A stretch of 64,000 nucleotides of DNA. Source: Pseudoalteromonas phenolica (lineage in GTDB: Bacteria; Pseudomonadota; Gammaproteobacteria; Enterobacterales; Alteromonadaceae). The notes below the pieces were generated by a model. The model searched no databases. It saw only the letters and a list, made by a program, of their open reading frames with translations, and was not told where the DNA came from. Each line of letters starts with the position of its first letter. Position 1 is the stretch's first letter. The stretch covers positions 186,001 through 250,000 of the forward strand of contig NZ_PPSW01000014.1 in assembly GCF_005876835.1 (NCBI RefSeq). The letters are read 5' to 3'. Position numbers and translations under genes: made by a program. Shown piece after piece: positions 33,355 to 41,612 of this stretch.

Positions 33355-33383
33355 ATTATCTCTATTATGTGCTTTAGATTCAA
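33355..33383 (-). promoter_or_regulatory. Sigma-70 promoter of ffs
   Basis: On the minus strand the -35 TTGAAT (33378-33383) and -10 GATAAT (33355-33360) are 17 bp apart, and the discriminator is GC-rich (CCTTCCCGCGCC). GC-rich discriminators mark growth-rate/stringent-controlled promoters. Confidence 0.8.
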
Positions 33384-33448
33384 GGAAAAACTGAATTAAT
33401 TAAACCGATTGCCTAATGCTTAAACAATCGGTTTAAAATATGGCGAGA

Positions 33449-34339
33449 TTAATTTGCTAATGACTTCTTCACAGCTTCAAGCTTAGTCTTAACACGTTTC
33501 ATGTTAGCAGGACCCATACGTAAGAACTGCTTTTGCGCATCTGATAACTTTTCCCACTCTGGATATGCATAGCTATAAGTCACCGAATCTTTAATAAGTG
33601 GCAAGCTTGTTTCTGGAATTGGCGTGTCTAAAAGCTCAATGATCGCTTCATTTAAAGTGTAATTAAAGTCTTCGCCCTCATAGCCAATTTCTTCATAGGC
33701 TTCAAAAATAAGTGGCTGAAACTTTTTATACACACGTACGATTTGCGCATTGCTCATCTGCGTTAGCATATCGACATAAGGTGTATAACGCTCAAAGCTA
33801 TTTGGATCTGTAATGATGATGTCTGACTCAAGCGCCATAAACTTATCAACCGGTGCACTCACTGGCGCATGCTTTTTCGCAAGCTTGCCTTGCGCTAAGT
33901 TATCTACAAATACAACGGTTCTGCGCACCATATCTTCAGTCACTAACAAACCTAAAGATTGCTCAGTGAGGTATTCACCTAAGCTTTGTTTCACTTCTGC
34001 ATCACTCTCATCCAACGATGGAAGCTGAGGCTCAGCAGGCTTTGCTTCAACGATTCGCTCTGCAACAGGCTCAGGGGTCGGCTCTGGCTGCGGTTCAGGT
34101 TCATATGTTTCTACAACCTCAGGTTCTGGCTCAGGCTCTGGTTGACTTTGCGCCGTATTGACTGGTTTTACCGGTTCTGCGGCAGGCACGACGACGTCTT
34201 GCTTGAACTTTTCATTTTCTACAGGCTGTTCAGATTTGCTTGAAAGAATAAAAACAGCAACGACGATTAACGCCATAACAACAACGGCTGCAAATAGCAG
34301 CTGGGTTTGGGAAGGCTTTGAAGAAGGTTGTTCTGACAT
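33449..34339 (-). CDS. DUF3014-family protein with membrane anchor and Pro-Glu linker
   Basis: The 296-aa protein has one TM at about 15-33 (LLFAAVVVMALIVVAVFIL), a linker of 60 residues rich in repeated PEPEPEP-type runs, and a helical domain from about 110 to the end (LVTEDMVRRTVVFVDNLAQG, EWEKLSDAQKQFLRMGP). The C-terminal domain matches DUF3014, a family of unknown function in marine gammaproteobacteria. The rigid linker suggests the domain is held away from the inner membrane in the periplasm. It is divergent from the patatin gene and about 110 bp upstream of ffs. Confidence 0.75.
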   Translation of the reverse strand: MSEQPSSKPSQTQLLFAAVVVMALIVVAVFILSSKSEQPVENEKFKQDVVVPAAEPVKPVNTAQSQPEPEPEPEVVETYEPEPQPEPTPEPVAERIVEAKPAEPQLPSLDESDAEVKQSLGEYLTEQSLGLLVTEDMVRRTVVFVDNLAQGKLAKKHAPVSAPVDKFMALESDIIITDPNSFERYTPYVDMLTQMSNAQIVRVYKKFQPLIFEAYEEIGYEGEDFNYTLNEAIIELLDTPIPETSLPLIKDSVTYSYAYPEWEKLSDAQKQFLRMGPANMKRVKTKLEAVKKSLAN

Positions 34340-34490
34340 GTTTGCTCCGTTTAATGGCTGAACACAATATTCCGTTGAATATTCTATAATTAGTTATAAA
34401 GTAAAGATATATCACTGAGTGATTGTTGCAAGTGATATACGGTAACTGATGGCATTCGCAGCAAAAAGTTCATAATAATTAAGGGCGAAT

Positions 34491-35642
34491 ATGGAAAAAA
34501 AACCGCAAAATACTCAGCATTCAAAAATGGCTTTGCTTCTGACCGGTGGTGGTGCAAGAGCTGCCTACCAAGTTGGCGTGTTAAAAGCATTGGCTTTGAG
34601 TATGCCTCGTAATGCCAAAATTCCTTTTCAAATTATTAATGGTACCTCTGCGGGCGCAATTAACTCTGCTGCGATGGCGTGTTACGCTTCATGTATGCAC
34701 TTGGCGGTACGCAAAATAGAATGGGTATGGCGCCAGTTTCATACTCATATGGTCTATAAGAGCTCTTTCACTGGCGCGTCGAGTTATATTCTTGGCAATA
34801 TGATGCGTAGCTTTCAATCTGACTATTTAAATCACCCGCCCGCCAGCCTATTAGACAACTCTCCGCTTCGAGCATTGCTTGATGATGTTTTAGATTTATC
34901 TCGCATTGATAGAAACTTACATAGAAAATACTTAGAGGCGGTGTCTGTTACGGTATCAAGTTATTCAACCGGAAAGTCAGTGGCTGTCTTTCAGTCGAAT
35001 AATGCTGCCCCTTGGCAACGCGCCAAAAGAGAAGGTGTCGCAGGGCAAATCACCTTAGACCTACTCATGGCCTCAAGTGCGATCCCTATGGTTTTCCCCA
35101 GTGTTAGAGTGAAGCACCACTACTATGGTGACGGCTCTATCCACCAGCTCTCACCTCTTAGCCCGTCAATTCATTTAGGTGCCGATAAAATATTTATAAT
35201 TGGTGTTGAGCAACCAAAACGCCAACGCGCCATAGGTTACGAACCTCATTTCCCTGGTGTATCTACGGTTGCTGGCCACTTGCTAGATAGCGTTTTTGCT
35301 GACACGCTACAATCAGATTTAGAACGTTTAGAACGAGTTAACCGAACCATAGGTTTACTGCCTTCTAACTCAAAGAATAAACACAAAGAGCTAAAACAAG
35401 TTTCAACACTCGTCATTAACCCGACGCAAAACTTTAATGAAATAGCGACCGAATGCTATGAACATATGCCACTGGCAGTCAGAATGTTATTACGTTCGAT
35501 TGGTATCAAAAAGCACTCGGAGTCGAGCTTAGCGAGTTACTTAATGTTTGAGAAAGCCTATACCCGAAGGCTCATTGAATTTGGTTATCAAGATGGGCTA
35601 GATAGGCTCGATGAAATTAGAGACTTTCTAGAGCTTAATTAG
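34491..35642 (+). CDS. Patatin-like phospholipase
   Basis: The 383-aa protein has the patatin catalytic layout: the oxyanion loop LTGGGARAAYQVG near residues 18-30, nucleophile S53 in GTSAG and the dyad Asp D214 in YYGDGS. Serine-aspartate dyad enzymes of this type hydrolyse lipid acyl chains. There is no signal peptide, so it acts in the cytoplasm or at the inner membrane unless secreted by another route. The region after 220 is helical with LYQ-like segments of the RssA/YlxP-like group and no transmembrane span. Substrate not known. Confidence 0.88.
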   Translation: MEKKPQNTQHSKMALLLTGGGARAAYQVGVLKALALSMPRNAKIPFQIINGTSAGAINSAAMACYASCMHLAVRKIEWVWRQFHTHMVYKSSFTGASSYILGNMMRSFQSDYLNHPPASLLDNSPLRALLDDVLDLSRIDRNLHRKYLEAVSVTVSSYSTGKSVAVFQSNNAAPWQRAKREGVAGQITLDLLMASSAIPMVFPSVRVKHHYYGDGSIHQLSPLSPSIHLGADKIFIIGVEQPKRQRAIGYEPHFPGVSTVAGHLLDSVFADTLQSDLERLERVNRTIGLLPSNSKNKHKELKQVSTLVINPTQNFNEIATECYEHMPLAVRMLLRSIGIKKHSESSLASYLMFEKAYTRRLIEFGYQDGLDRLDEIRDFLELN

Positions 35643-35692
35643 GCTTGCACTTAGCTCTATTAACGCTTTAAAAAGCATCAGCAAACCTCGCT

Positions 35693-37666
35693 TTATGACA
35701 ACCCCTCTAGCAAGAATTGCTCTGCTCGCTCTACGCGTCTGGGCTTACCTTTTAGCAATAGAATGTCGTTTGCTTGCAATATGACGTCGTCGTCAGGAGA
35801 TTCAATTTCTTGCCCGTCTCTTCTTAATGCGGTGATCACGACTCGCTGTTTGTTTAAATTCAACTGCGCTATTTGTTTATCAATGGCAAAGGCTGATTCT
35901 GGCAGGGCAATCGCATGCAGATATTCTAAACGCTCTAAAGGCTCGCTATTTTGCTCCACTGAGCCGTCGGTAAAAAAGCCATGGAGAAACTCATAACGAT
36001 TTTCACGCTCTTGGCTTACTCGGCGTAATATACGGCGCATCGGCACGCCAGACATATGCAGTACGTGAGAAATAAGCATTAAACTTGCTTCAAGTGCTTC
36101 AGGCACAACTTCTGCCACCCCCATCTTTTTAAAGTCTTCAAGGTGTATATCATCTGTGGCACGAACAATAATTGAGACACCCGGCGCGACTCTTTTTATC
36201 GCATCTATCACAGGTTGATTTTGTTCAAAGTCAGACATAGTGACTATCACCAGCTTAGCCTGTTCAACTTTGGCTGATTTTAAAATGGTATTTTGCGCAG
36301 CATGCCCAAATAAAACAGGTTCTCCCGCGTTTTGTGCCTCTTGTACAAGAAGTGGATTTCGCTCAATGGCAACATAGGGAATGGCTTCAGGTTTTAAAAA
36401 ACGCGTAATGGTTTGTCCTACCCGTCCATACCCAAGAATTAGAACATGGCCATTTAAATTATGACTGCCGAACGTTTTTTGAAATTGTTCGTTACCCTGT
36501 TCGCTATCGATATTTAACACGCTCAAAATACGGTCTGTTTGACCGATTAAATATGGTGTGAGTGCCATTGAAAACACACCCAGCGCGATTAAAAATGATG
36601 CGGTCGTTGAAGCCATTAATTGATGTGTTGAAGCCAACGCGATAAGCACAAAACCAAACTCCCCCATCTGCCAAAGCAATATGCCGGATGCAATAGCATC
36701 TTTTTTACGCTCTCCAATTAATTGCGCACAGCCCCAAATAAGTAGTAGCTTCAATACAAATAAAACCACTAAGGCAGCACAAATATACCAAAACATTTCA
36801 ATAACAAAGCCGACATTGAGCTGCATACCAACAGTGACAAAAAACAGCCCCATTAATATGTCTCTAAAAGGCCGGATCTCAGCTTCTAATTGATGTCGAT
36901 ACTGACTTTCACCTAACATCATGCCTGCTAAAAACGCGCCCAGTGCCATAGACAAACCAAATAAGTAAGTCAGGCCAGCCGCACACAAAGCAACCACTAA
37001 AGTAGACAGCACAAATAATTCATCGGTTCTGACTTGTGCCACTTCATTAAAGACCAGTGGCAACACCCATTTGCCAATGGCCCACAGCAAAATACAGACA
37101 AACGCGCCTTTCGCTAAGGCTATCGCCAATGTGCTTGCCAACATTTGATTATCGGCTTCAGCAAATAAAGGAATACAAATTAGAAGTGGAACAACAGCTA
37201 TATCTTGAAATAGAAGAATACCGACAGAGAGCTGACCTCGCCGCTGGTTTAACGCAGCATTCTCTTTGAGGATTTTGACAACTACAGCCGTCGAAGATAA
37301 AGTCATGATACTGCCGATTGTAAAAGCACTCAGCCAGCCATAACCAAAAAACTTCACAATCGGGATAGCGACTAGAATTGTTACTATTACTTGAAGACTG
37401 CCAAGCCCAAACACCAAGTTACGCATTGCCATCAACTTAGGTACTGAAAACTCTAAGCCAAGACTAAATAATAAAAAGACGATGCCGAGCTCAGCAATAA
37501 AGTGCATCTCATCGCTCATACTCATCCAGCCAATACTCGGACTACTCGCCAGTACCCCTGTAACTAAATAAGCTAAAATTGCCGGCAAGCCAATGCGCTT
37601 GAACAACCAAACCAAAATCATTGCGGCAAGTAATAAGGCAAAAACTTGACTATAAATGCTCTGCAA
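35693..37666 (-). CDS. Kef-type CPA2 cation/proton antiporter with RCK domain
   Basis: The 657-aa protein has about 12 membrane spans over residues 1-380, including the CPA2 motif LFLLFSLGLEFSVPKL and the ion-binding-type segment GAFLAGMMLGESQYRHQLE. It has a Rossmann RCK/TrkA-N domain (VLILGYGRVGQTI near 410, ERNPLLVQEAQNAGEPVLFGHAA) and a TrkA-C domain after about 570. This is the KefB/YbaL-like arrangement, exporting K+ or Na+ with control by a nucleotide or glutathione. No KefF/KefG ancillary reductase gene is adjacent. It is divergent from a GGDEF gene. Confidence 0.88.
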   Translation of the reverse strand: MQSIYSQVFALLLAAMILVWLFKRIGLPAILAYLVTGVLASSPSIGWMSMSDEMHFIAELGIVFLLFSLGLEFSVPKLMAMRNLVFGLGSLQVIVTILVAIPIVKFFGYGWLSAFTIGSIMTLSSTAVVVKILKENAALNQRRGQLSVGILLFQDIAVVPLLICIPLFAEADNQMLASTLAIALAKGAFVCILLWAIGKWVLPLVFNEVAQVRTDELFVLSTLVVALCAAGLTYLFGLSMALGAFLAGMMLGESQYRHQLEAEIRPFRDILMGLFFVTVGMQLNVGFVIEMFWYICAALVVLFVLKLLLIWGCAQLIGERKKDAIASGILLWQMGEFGFVLIALASTHQLMASTTASFLIALGVFSMALTPYLIGQTDRILSVLNIDSEQGNEQFQKTFGSHNLNGHVLILGYGRVGQTITRFLKPEAIPYVAIERNPLLVQEAQNAGEPVLFGHAAQNTILKSAKVEQAKLVIVTMSDFEQNQPVIDAIKRVAPGVSIIVRATDDIHLEDFKKMGVAEVVPEALEASLMLISHVLHMSGVPMRRILRRVSQERENRYEFLHGFFTDGSVEQNSEPLERLEYLHAIALPESAFAIDKQIAQLNLNKQRVVITALRRDGQEIESPDDDVILQANDILLLKGKPRRVERAEQFLLEGLS

Positions 37667-37810
37667 ATGACCTCCAGAGAGTCAATTTTATTGATGTTTA
37701 TAATTCGACTTTAATTAACTATAGCAAGCGATTGTTTTTCAGCCAGTTTAAAAATTTGGCATAAAATTAGCTTGTATGAACTCAGTTATGATAATTAGGG
37801 GTTCTAACTA

Positions 37811-38707
37811 ATGGAAAACGTCCATATTCTGACGCAAAGGTTAACGACACGCGGCGACTATTTGCCGTTTAATACCGAGCAATATATTAATCAAGAGCCA
37901 ATGTTTGCTCATCGTCTGGTTGAAAAGCTGCAAACGACACTTGATATAGAAGAGCTGCTAGCCATTTATGCAGAGCATGCAGAACGTATCATCAAATTGT
38001 CTGGACTACAGTTTCACACCGCATTAGGCGCTTTTCAGTTAAAAGACAGTGATAAACAGTACACACCTTTTAGTTTTGATTTAGACCTCAATGGCGAGCA
38101 TTTAGGTAAGCTGGTGTACTTTTGCCAATACCAGTTGAGCCCTGCCATTAAAAGCAAGCTGCAATCTATACACCAAGTTTTAGCTTACCCATTGCGAAAC
38201 GCATTGATGTATCAACGTGTTTTACAACTGGCAACCAAAGACTCATTAACTGGTTTATATAACCGCAGCCAATTTAATGACAATCTCGTTCAGAAGATTG
38301 AAAACGGACGTCGCCATCAACGTAAATTTAGTTTGATGCTGCTTGATTTAGACAACTTTAAACAAGTGAATGATAACTTTGGTCACAAAGCGGGTGATGA
38401 CGTGCTTATTGAGTTTTCAAATATTTTGAAAGCCTCTATTAGAGCGACCGACAGTGTATATCGTTTCGGCGGAGATGAGTTTGCAATTCTGATTGATGAT
38501 CCAGAATTTGTTACTAATAAGTTGATTGCAGAACGTATTATGGCGTCTGTCGAGCACTGCGATCTGATGGCTAAATATGCAGTAACGACCAGTATTGGCT
38601 TCACGTTAGCCGACAATGCAGACTGCGAAGATAATATTTTTGCAAGAGCCGATAAAGGCTTATATAAAGCGAAAGCAGCAGGCAGGAACTGCGCTCGCGC
38701 TATCTAA
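37811..38707 (+). CDS. Soluble GGDEF diguanylate cyclase with I-site
   Basis: The 298-aa protein has an N-terminal domain of about 130 residues without recognised motif (it may be GAF-like: LQFHTALGAFQLKDSDKQYTPF) and a GGDEF domain with DLDNFKQVNDNFGHKAGDD and active-site GGDEF near residue 220. The inhibitory I-site RATD lies five residues before the motif, so product feedback is expected. This contrasts with the TPR-GGDEF protein at 7407. No signal peptide or TM is present. It is divergent from the Kef-type antiporter. Confidence 0.88.
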   Translation: MENVHILTQRLTTRGDYLPFNTEQYINQEPMFAHRLVEKLQTTLDIEELLAIYAEHAERIIKLSGLQFHTALGAFQLKDSDKQYTPFSFDLDLNGEHLGKLVYFCQYQLSPAIKSKLQSIHQVLAYPLRNALMYQRVLQLATKDSLTGLYNRSQFNDNLVQKIENGRRHQRKFSLMLLDLDNFKQVNDNFGHKAGDDVLIEFSNILKASIRATDSVYRFGGDEFAILIDDPEFVTNKLIAERIMASVEHCDLMAKYAVTTSIGFTLADNADCEDNIFARADKGLYKAKAAGRNCARAI

Positions 38708-38714
38708 ACAATTC

Positions 38715-38743
38715 GCCAAAGCAAGCCCCTAACTTGCTTTGGC
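38715..38743. terminator. Bidirectional hairpin after the GGDEF gene
   Basis: GCCAAAGCAAG (38715-38725) pairs perfectly with CTTGCTTTGGC (38733-38743) between the converging GGDEF and small membrane protein genes. The tail is not strongly U-rich. Confidence 0.6.
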
Positions 38744-38756
38744 TCTTACACCCTTT

Positions 38757-39098
38757 CTATTTCTTTGATTTGCTCCACAATAAATAAGCGAACAAACAAC
38801 TCGAAGCACCAAAGAAAAAAGCATTGATCAGCCACGCCAATGCAACAAAACTCGGTAACTCAGCAATCACAACTAAAATCAATGGCATTAAAAGCGCGAA
38901 AATAAAAAAGCTACCACCTTTACCATGCCAATAACTCAACAATAAAATCACTGTCACCATACCAAGTGCTATCGCTGAGATTAAATTACCAAGTATTAGT
39001 TCGCTATTTACAGCCAAAGGAATAAAAAGTAACAAAGTAAATACCATGCCGATAGGTGACTTTTGTGCCAGTGACTGTCCAACTTCTCTCTGTTGCAT
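38757..39098 (-). CDS. Small integral membrane protein of unknown function
   Basis: The 113-aa protein has about four hydrophobic spans (VFTLLLFIPLAVNS; LISAIALGMVTVILLL; FFIFALLMPLILVVIAEL; ALAWLINAFFFGASSCLFAYLLW) and a basic C-terminal tail. It starts 1 bp from the tilS stop, so it is very likely co-transcribed with tilS. I recognise no family. Confidence 0.7.
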   Translation of the reverse strand: MQQREVGQSLAQKSPIGMVFTLLLFIPLAVNSELILGNLISAIALGMVTVILLLSYWHGKGGSFFIFALLMPLILVVIAELPSFVALAWLINAFFFGASSCLFAYLLWSKSKK

Positions 39099-39099
39099 A

Positions 39100-40425
39100 T
39101 TAGGTTAACTCCCAAGAAATACCGCTACCCTCACTGATATAGTCAGCAGATACAAAATGACCCACAACCTGTACAAGGTTGTCGTCGTAAAACACTAAGG
39201 GGATATTATCTCGCTGCCATGTGGGGACTTTTAATTCTTTAAGCCAATATTTTAACGTATTACTCCGTACTTTCTTATATGGTTTTATTTGTGACTTTAA
39301 CAGTCCAAAACGGATAGAAACACGCTCATTCTCAAAAGGCTGTCTTAGTAATCCACCAGACTCGCGTTTTAACGTCGTTTTATCATTTAAGACTAGTATT
39401 GTGCTTTCGATGTTTTCGACGTTATTTGGAGTGCCGTCCTGCGCATCAAAATATAACTTTTCTCTGTAACGTCTGATCGCCCCTTTCGATAACTGCACTT
39501 GCATTTGTGCATCTTCACGACTTTCTAGGCTTTGCGTTAATATCTGTGACATTTGCGCTTTTGAAGGCATGACTACACCTAAGTCACTTAACCATGCTCT
39601 CACAACATTGCTCTGCCTAAGCGCACTAAACTGCTTTAACTCATTGAGTTTTAGTGTGGCAGGCACATCGTTTTTATCTGCACAGAGCAACAAATCCGCT
39701 TGGCTTATTTCGTCAATTAAGGCTTGCTGCTGCTGTAACAGCTCAATACTGCGCAGCGTACTTTTTAAAAAACCATTAAAGCGTTTTTTAAGCGGCGGAA
39801 TAATTTGGTTACGTAAAAAATTGCGGTCGAATTTATCATCTTGATTCGACTCATCTTCGATATGCGCTAAAGAAAAAGTGCGAGCAAATGCTTCAATGTC
39901 TTCTCGTGAGATGTTCAAAAGAGGCCTAATACACTGCCGCCCAGATGATAAACGCACTTCGTCATGCATTGCACTGAGCCCTGTAAGGCCAGAACCACGC
40001 TTGAGTCGCAATAAGAAGGTTTCTAACTGATCGTCCGCATGCTGACCTAATAAAATTAGGCTGCCCTGCTCTGCTAGCTCATCAAGTGCCTGATAGCGCG
40101 CATCTCGTGCAATTGCTTCAAGGGATTGTCTCGCTTTTGGCTGAACATTCACGCGCTTGGTTTTAAAAGGAATATTCAGAGATAGACAAAGCTGCTCGCA
40201 GAACTTCTGCCAGTCTTGAGCGTTTTCAGATAAACCATGATTTACGTAAATAGCTTCGACTAGAATAGACTGATTTGCATCTAGACTCTCAAGGTAGGTC
40301 TTACACAAATGTAATAACACAACAGAGTCGGCTCCACCCGAAAGTGCCACCGTTAGGCCTGAGCCTAAATGCAATTTGGGCTCTAATGCTGTTTTAAACT
40401 GTTTAAATAAAGTGGTTTGTATCAT
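39100..40425 (-). CDS. tilS: tRNA(Ile)-lysidine synthase
   Basis: ATG 40425 (MIQTTLFKQFKTALEP, 441 aa) is preferred over an upstream TTG at 40437. The PP-loop ATPase motif SGGADSVVLLHL is near residues 28-40, then LLGQHADDQLETFLLRLKRGSGLTGLSAM for the adenylation site. The C-terminal tRNA-recognition domains are present. TilS converts the wobble C34 of tRNA-Ile(CAU) to lysidine with ATP and lysine, an essential step for AUA decoding. The start codon overlaps the end of an inverted-repeat element (40424-40585), and accA is its distant upstream neighbour on the same strand. Confidence 0.93.
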   Translation of the reverse strand: MIQTTLFKQFKTALEPKLHLGSGLTVALSGGADSVVLLHLCKTYLESLDANQSILVEAIYVNHGLSENAQDWQKFCEQLCLSLNIPFKTKRVNVQPKARQSLEAIARDARYQALDELAEQGSLILLGQHADDQLETFLLRLKRGSGLTGLSAMHDEVRLSSGRQCIRPLLNISREDIEAFARTFSLAHIEDESNQDDKFDRNFLRNQIIPPLKKRFNGFLKSTLRSIELLQQQQALIDEISQADLLLCADKNDVPATLKLNELKQFSALRQSNVVRAWLSDLGVVMPSKAQMSQILTQSLESREDAQMQVQLSKGAIRRYREKLYFDAQDGTPNNVENIESTILVLNDKTTLKRESGGLLRQPFENERVSIRFGLLKSQIKPYKKVRSNTLKYWLKELKVPTWQRDNIPLVFYDDNLVQVVGHFVSADYISEGSGISWELT

Positions 40426-40585
40426 ACCAATACTCAATAATACTCAATCATTTTGAGGGACTAAAACTGACGCTAACTTCGTTGAAAACTTCTCATTTAG
40501 AACAACTAAATAGCAAAATTTCCGCCTCGTTATCGACTAGTTTTTCTTGCCTTAAAATAGACCGCTTAATTAAGCGGATTGGTAT
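40424..40585. repeat. 162-bp inverted-repeat element between tilS and accA
   Basis: The element begins ATACCAAT (40424-40431) and ends ATTGGTAT (40578-40585). It holds a perfect 16-base palindrome CCGCTTAATTAAGCGG at 40562-40577. One end falls on the tilS start codon. TAATACCAATC words also occur at 14211 and 18200, so it belongs to a dispersed family in this genome type, as I recall from related species. No protein is coded. Confidence 0.5.
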
Positions 40586-40601
40586 CATAACTCTAAAACG
40601 C

Positions 40602-40628
40602 AAAAAAGCCGCATAATGCGGCTTTTTT
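40602..40628 (-). terminator. Intrinsic terminator after accA
   Basis: AAAAAAGCCGCA and TGCGGCTTTTTT form a stem with a 3-base loop. U-tracts are present on both strands. It ends the minus-strand accA transcript, separating it from tilS. Confidence 0.85.
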
Positions 40629-40641
40629 CAAAAGCTTAAGT

Positions 40642-41598
40642 TTAGCAGTAACCAAACGACATGAGTCGCTTGTAACGCTGCTCAAGCATATCTTCTGTGC
40701 TTAATGCTGTTAGTTCAGCAAGGTCACGGTTAAGTTGAGCTTTTAAGTTTTTAGCCATCTCATCATAGTTACGATGCGCACCACCTAGTGGCTCATCAAT
40801 GATGTTGTTGATCAGGTCTAGCTCTTTAACTCGCGTTGCCGATACACCCATGGCTTCTGCAGCAAGTGGCGCTTTTTCAGCACTCTTCCAAAGAATTGAC
40901 GCACAACCTTCAGGAGAGATAACAGAGTACGTGCTGTACTGAAGCATGTTTACACGGTCGCCAACACCAATGGCAAGTGCACCACCTGAACCACCTTCAC
41001 CGATAACCGTACAAATTGTTGGTACTTTTAACGCAGCCATTACTTTTAGGTTACGTGCAATTGCTTCACTTTGGCCACGCTCTTCAGCACCAACACCAGG
41101 GTAAGCACCCGGCGTGTCGATGAAAGTGATAATTGGCATTTTAAAACGCTCAGCCATTTCCATTAAACGAAGGGCTTTACGATAACCTTCTGGCTTAGGC
41201 ATACCGAAGTTACGCTTAATTTTTTCTGCTGTATCACGACCTTTTTGCTGACCGATAACCATAACAGGCTTACCGTCTAAACGTGCAACACCACCTAAAA
41301 TGGCAGGGTCGTTTGCGAAAGTACGGTCACCCGCAAATTCGTCAAACTCAGTAAAAATGCGCTCGATGTAATCACGTGCATATGGACGTAACGGGTGACG
41401 TGCAAGTTGAGAAACCTGCCATGCACCTAATTCAGAGAATACTTTTTCAGTTAGCTCAACGTTCTTTTCTTTTAAACGAGAAATTTCTTCTTCTAAGCTC
41501 AGGTCTAAACTGCCTGAACGGCTAACATTTTGTAATTCTTTAATTTTTGCTTCTAATTCAGCAATTGGAAGCTCAAAATCAAGATAATTGAGGCTCAT
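40642..41598 (-). CDS. accA: Acetyl-CoA carboxylase carboxyltransferase subunit alpha
   Basis: The 318-aa protein matches AccA in length and in [50 protein letters not shown] (CoA-binding loop) and [15 protein letters not shown]. With AccD it transfers carboxyl from biotin to acetyl-CoA to make malonyl-CoA, the first committed step of fatty-acid synthesis. It lies 14 bp after dnaE, as in E. coli, and its transcript ends at a strong hairpin. Confidence 0.97.
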   Translation of the reverse strand: MSLNYLDFELPIAELEAKIKELQNVSRSGSLDLSLEEEISRLKEKNVELTEKVFSELGAWQVSQLARHPLRPYARDYIERIFTEFDEFAGDRTFANDPAILGGVARLDGKPVMVIGQQKGRDTAEKIKRNFGMPKPEGYRKALRLMEMAERFKMPIITFIDTPGAYPGVGAEERGQSEAIARNLKVMAALKVPTICTVIGEGGSGGALAIGVGDRVNMLQYSTYSVISPEGCASILWKSAEKAPLAAEAMGVSATRVKELDLINNIIDEPLGGAHRNYDEMAKNLKAQLNRDLAELTALSTEDMLEQRYKRLMSFGYC

Positions 41599-41612
41599 GC
41601 TCTACAACCTAA

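Noticed and set aside
33153-33383. 76-codon minus-strand frame over the ffs region
   Set aside because: It covers the 4.5S RNA and its promoter, so the reading frame is an artefact of structured RNA sequence.
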